Shown piece by piece: positions 61,664-64,000 of a stretch of 64,000 nucleotides of DNA. The notes below the pieces were generated by a model, which was given only the letters and a program-made list of their open reading frames with translations, had not been told where the DNA came from and did no database searches. The first letter of the stretch is position 1. Each line of letters opens with the position of its first letter. Made by a program: the position numbers and the translations under genes. Origin of the DNA: Acanthosepion lycidas (Eukaryota > Mollusca > Cephalopoda > Sepiida > Sepiidae); contig OZ010574.1 in assembly GCA_963932145.1 (NCBI GenBank), positions 77,083,643 to 77,147,642 on the forward strand, given 5' to 3'.

Positions 61664-61728
61664 ATAACCAAAAAACAGAAGTGGTAAGAGAAAGACCAGT
61701 CCTTTCCACATCCATGACATGAAACCCT
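61664..61728 (-). CDS. TMEM120: TMEM120-like membrane protein, internal exon
   Basis: A 65-base exon that begins AG (finishing a split Glu codon) and reads GFMSWMWKGLVFLLPLLFFG plus Y. It corresponds to the vertebrate [20 protein letters not shown], one of the most conserved parts of the family. Acceptor TTTCCAG, donor GTAAGT. Earlier exons are not seen up to 64000 and presumably lie to the right of the window. Confidence 0.9.
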
Positions 61729-61734
61729 CTGGAA

Positions 61735-62701
61735 ATTAAAAAAAAAGAATAAGAAAATATTAAAGAAAACTAATAGCAATCAGATAGCCAACACTTTTTG
61801 ATAGATAATTTAGAAATCAAACTAATTTAGAATTGATTTAGAAACTACAAACGAAAACAAAGTTTTTTTATTGGTAATCTGCCATACCACAAACATAAAA
61901 TAGTATACATTTTTTTTTTTGGCTTAACAGAATCATAATTACAATTTATTTTTTTGAAGTACCCAATTATTTTTGGATTACCCAATCCAATTTAAATAGT
62001 CAGGATTCCTTAACATACTACTGTAGATGTCAGGATATATCCCTGACTATTTTACTTAGTGTCCTATGGAGGTTTTGTCTGGGTAATGGATCTCTAGTCT
62101 ATTATTGACTTACATTGTCAAAAGTCAAGTTTAATTTGTGACAAATCCCTCAGATTTTATGGTTGATCTAACTTATTTAGAATCTCAAAAGATTTGGATT
62201 CTATTAGAGCTGAGAAAATAAAATTACAAACAAATTTCATGTATCTTTTGGAGTGTTACCGAGAATTAAATAAAATGGATTTGCATTCCATTTCATTAAT
62301 CACAAATTCAAGCAGCATGAATTCTTAAGATACCTGTTTTCTATCTAATAAAACTGAGAGATCTAGTCTATTTAGACAGTACCTTGGAGTAGTTCTTTTA
62401 TACAATATTAAAGTTAGGGAAACAATGTTCTAAAAGGTTCCATGATATTTGCAGTTATAACATTATTTTAAGCAGCAAACCATAATTCTTACAAAGAAAT
62501 CATACATAGAATTAGACAATAATACTCTTTGTACATTTGAAAGGTTAATGTTTTTTAAATTTTGTAATTAAACCAAGGTACTCCTGAATAAAGTGTAATA
62601 AAAGAGAAACATGTGTCTTAATAATGTATAGGATTATAAGATGTAAAAGAATAAAAAAAGAAAGTGTTCAAATATTAAAATAGAGAAATCCAAGATTACA
62701 C

Positions 62702-62749
<48 letters not shown>

Positions 62750-62930
62750 CCCATCCAGGTAAGATGAAAACAAATGGAGTATAATTTCACTCCCTTTACA
62801 GTGGAGCACTTTTTACATTTATCTAATACTCAAACATGGAAAAAAAAAACAATTTCAGAATTTCACTAAAAAACATTCCCAATACAAACACAAATGGGAA
62901 TATTTTGGAAAACTGGTTTTGAAGACTAAA
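61735..62930. other. TMEM120 upstream intron, gene-free
   Basis: AT-rich with a long (TA)n at 62705-62745. No further TMEM120 exon recognised. Confidence 0.45.
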
Positions 62931-62939
62931 GATCTGATT

Positions 62940-64000
62940 AGAAGAATGAGATGGAAGACTCACTTCTTCCTTCTTGATCGGGATGTTTCGAGTTTGAAAA
63001 CTGCACCTCTCATTGAGTGCTGATACGGTTTTGAAAATGACCTACTAAGCATTATTAATGATATCTCTTTTCATAAAAATAGGAATCATTTTTAGAGGCA
63101 TTTAGATTCTATTGTTAAACATATTAATAGATCTAACAAAATCTTTGTTAAATCTGATAAAACTGCCAATTTTTATAAATTTAATCCTAAAGATTATAAT
63201 GCTTTAATTAAAAAAAATTAACTAAAAATTATAAGGTGAATTTAGTTGATAAAATTAACGCTACTTGTAAAAATATAACTGAAACTAGCAATAGGGTTAG
63301 TAAGCTCTGTGCCAAAGAATTGTATGTCCTAATTAAAAGATCATAAACCAGTTTTTTACCCCTCCATTTCCAAGGACCTCTTTATCTTAGAATATGCTTT
63401 GGCAAATTCCAAAGCTAATATTTCTAGTGAAAAACTGAATATAATAATGAACTGCAGAAGATTTGTTCTTATTAACAACAATGAACAGTGATTTAAAAAC
63501 TGATGATCACTTTGATATTTCTATGGGATCATTAGATTCTGCAGATATTATCATATAGAATCTTAGCACTTATGATGATGTTAATGTTGATAATATAAGG
63601 GTATACAGAGATGATGGTCTTATGGTAGTAAAAAATTCTACTAAAATTAAGGTTGACAAATTAAGGAAAATGATACATAAAGAATTAAAAACCTTAAGGT
63701 TAAGATAACTACTAATGTTAAACAAGTAGATTTTCTTGATGTTACGTTAGACCTTGTTAAAGATGTATTTCAACCTTATATGAAAAATAATGCTAACCTA
63801 ATAGATATTCACCCTAATTCTAACCACCCTCCATTTGTAATCAAACATATACCCTCATTTATAGAATGTAGCACTAGCAACAACTCATCTGACAAAGACA
63901 TGTTTAATAAATATAGTGGTGTTTATAATACTGCTTTAAAAAATAGTGGCTACAAGTACACTGAAATCAAGTATAGAAAACATAATAGTGATCTAAGGAA
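62940..64000 (+). pseudogene. RT/GIY-YIG retroelement (YRDDG family), copy 3, runs off the window
   Basis: The upstream part reads SNKIFVKSDKTANFYKFNPK plus DYNALIKKN, a conserved N-terminal block of this group. After a gap come GSLDSADII, the catalytic VYRDDGLMVVKNS (about 63600), VDKLRKMIHKELK, KQVDFLDVTLDL (about 63720), NSNHPPFVIKHIPSF, and YNTALKNSGYKYTEIKYRKH at the window edge. It is broken by several stops and frame changes. The window ends before the nuclease part. The element sits in or next to the TMEM120 gene. Confidence 0.75.

Noticed and set aside
1-64000. CRISPR arrays, rRNA genes, bacterial operons
   Set aside because: None seen; introns, SINEs and LINEs show animal nuclear DNA. 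Evenly spaced repeats are only microsatellites.

Overview
The window looks like animal nuclear DNA: very AT-rich, intron-bearing, and packed with microsatellites, homopolymer A/T tracts and dead transposons. Two host genes are recognisable, both on the minus strand. The gene structure together with the Penelope-like elements, tRNA-derived SINEs and jockey/I-type LINEs suggests a lophotrochozoan, most likely a mollusc and perhaps a cephalopod. That placement is inference; no single feature proves the species.

Host genes. Positions 1745-7431 carry the first three coding exons (about 391 codons) of a MOV10L1 (Armitage-type) piRNA-pathway RNA helicase. The start codon is near 7431 and the helicase half lies to the left of the window. 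Positions 59703-61728 carry the last three coding exons of a TMEM120 (TACAN) membrane protein, whose upstream exons lie to the right. Splice sites and reading phases join within each gene. About 52 kb between the genes has no gene I can identify, apart from a weak first-exon candidate near 44090.

Mobile DNA, left to right: a SINE with a LINE-like tail (245-540), mariner-type fossils (2385-2900, 6330-6690) and an inverted-tail SINE (3676-4110) inside or beside MOV10L1; an I-type LINE tail (8622-9480); an old LTR retrotransposon with both LTRs (10524-13413); a nearly full-length but broken Penelope-like element, PLE (15410-18640); a foldback DNA transposon with TACT target duplications (19274-20381); the C-terminal part of an unusual RT/GIY-YIG retroelement (20440-21300); a PLE-like foldback (22484-23070); jockey-like LINEs (23350-24900, 34560-35620, 52550-52850); a second PLE with a hammerhead-like tail (26300-28010); a second LTR-type fossil (31720-34020); a Tigger/pogo copy (35951-37344); a MADE1-like mariner MITE (43767-43839); several tRNA-derived SINEs; a palindrome with a tRNA-like unit in each arm (51293-51864); further PLE pieces (53400-53810, 54330-54760); and two more copies of the RT/GIY-YIG family (55030-55760, 62940-64000).

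The most notable structures are the tRNA-like palindrome, the YRDDG-type RT/GIY-YIG family present in several pieces, the hammerhead-like motif in the second PLE, and the unusual number of long inverted repeats and perfect short hairpins. If transcribed, these could form double-stranded RNA.
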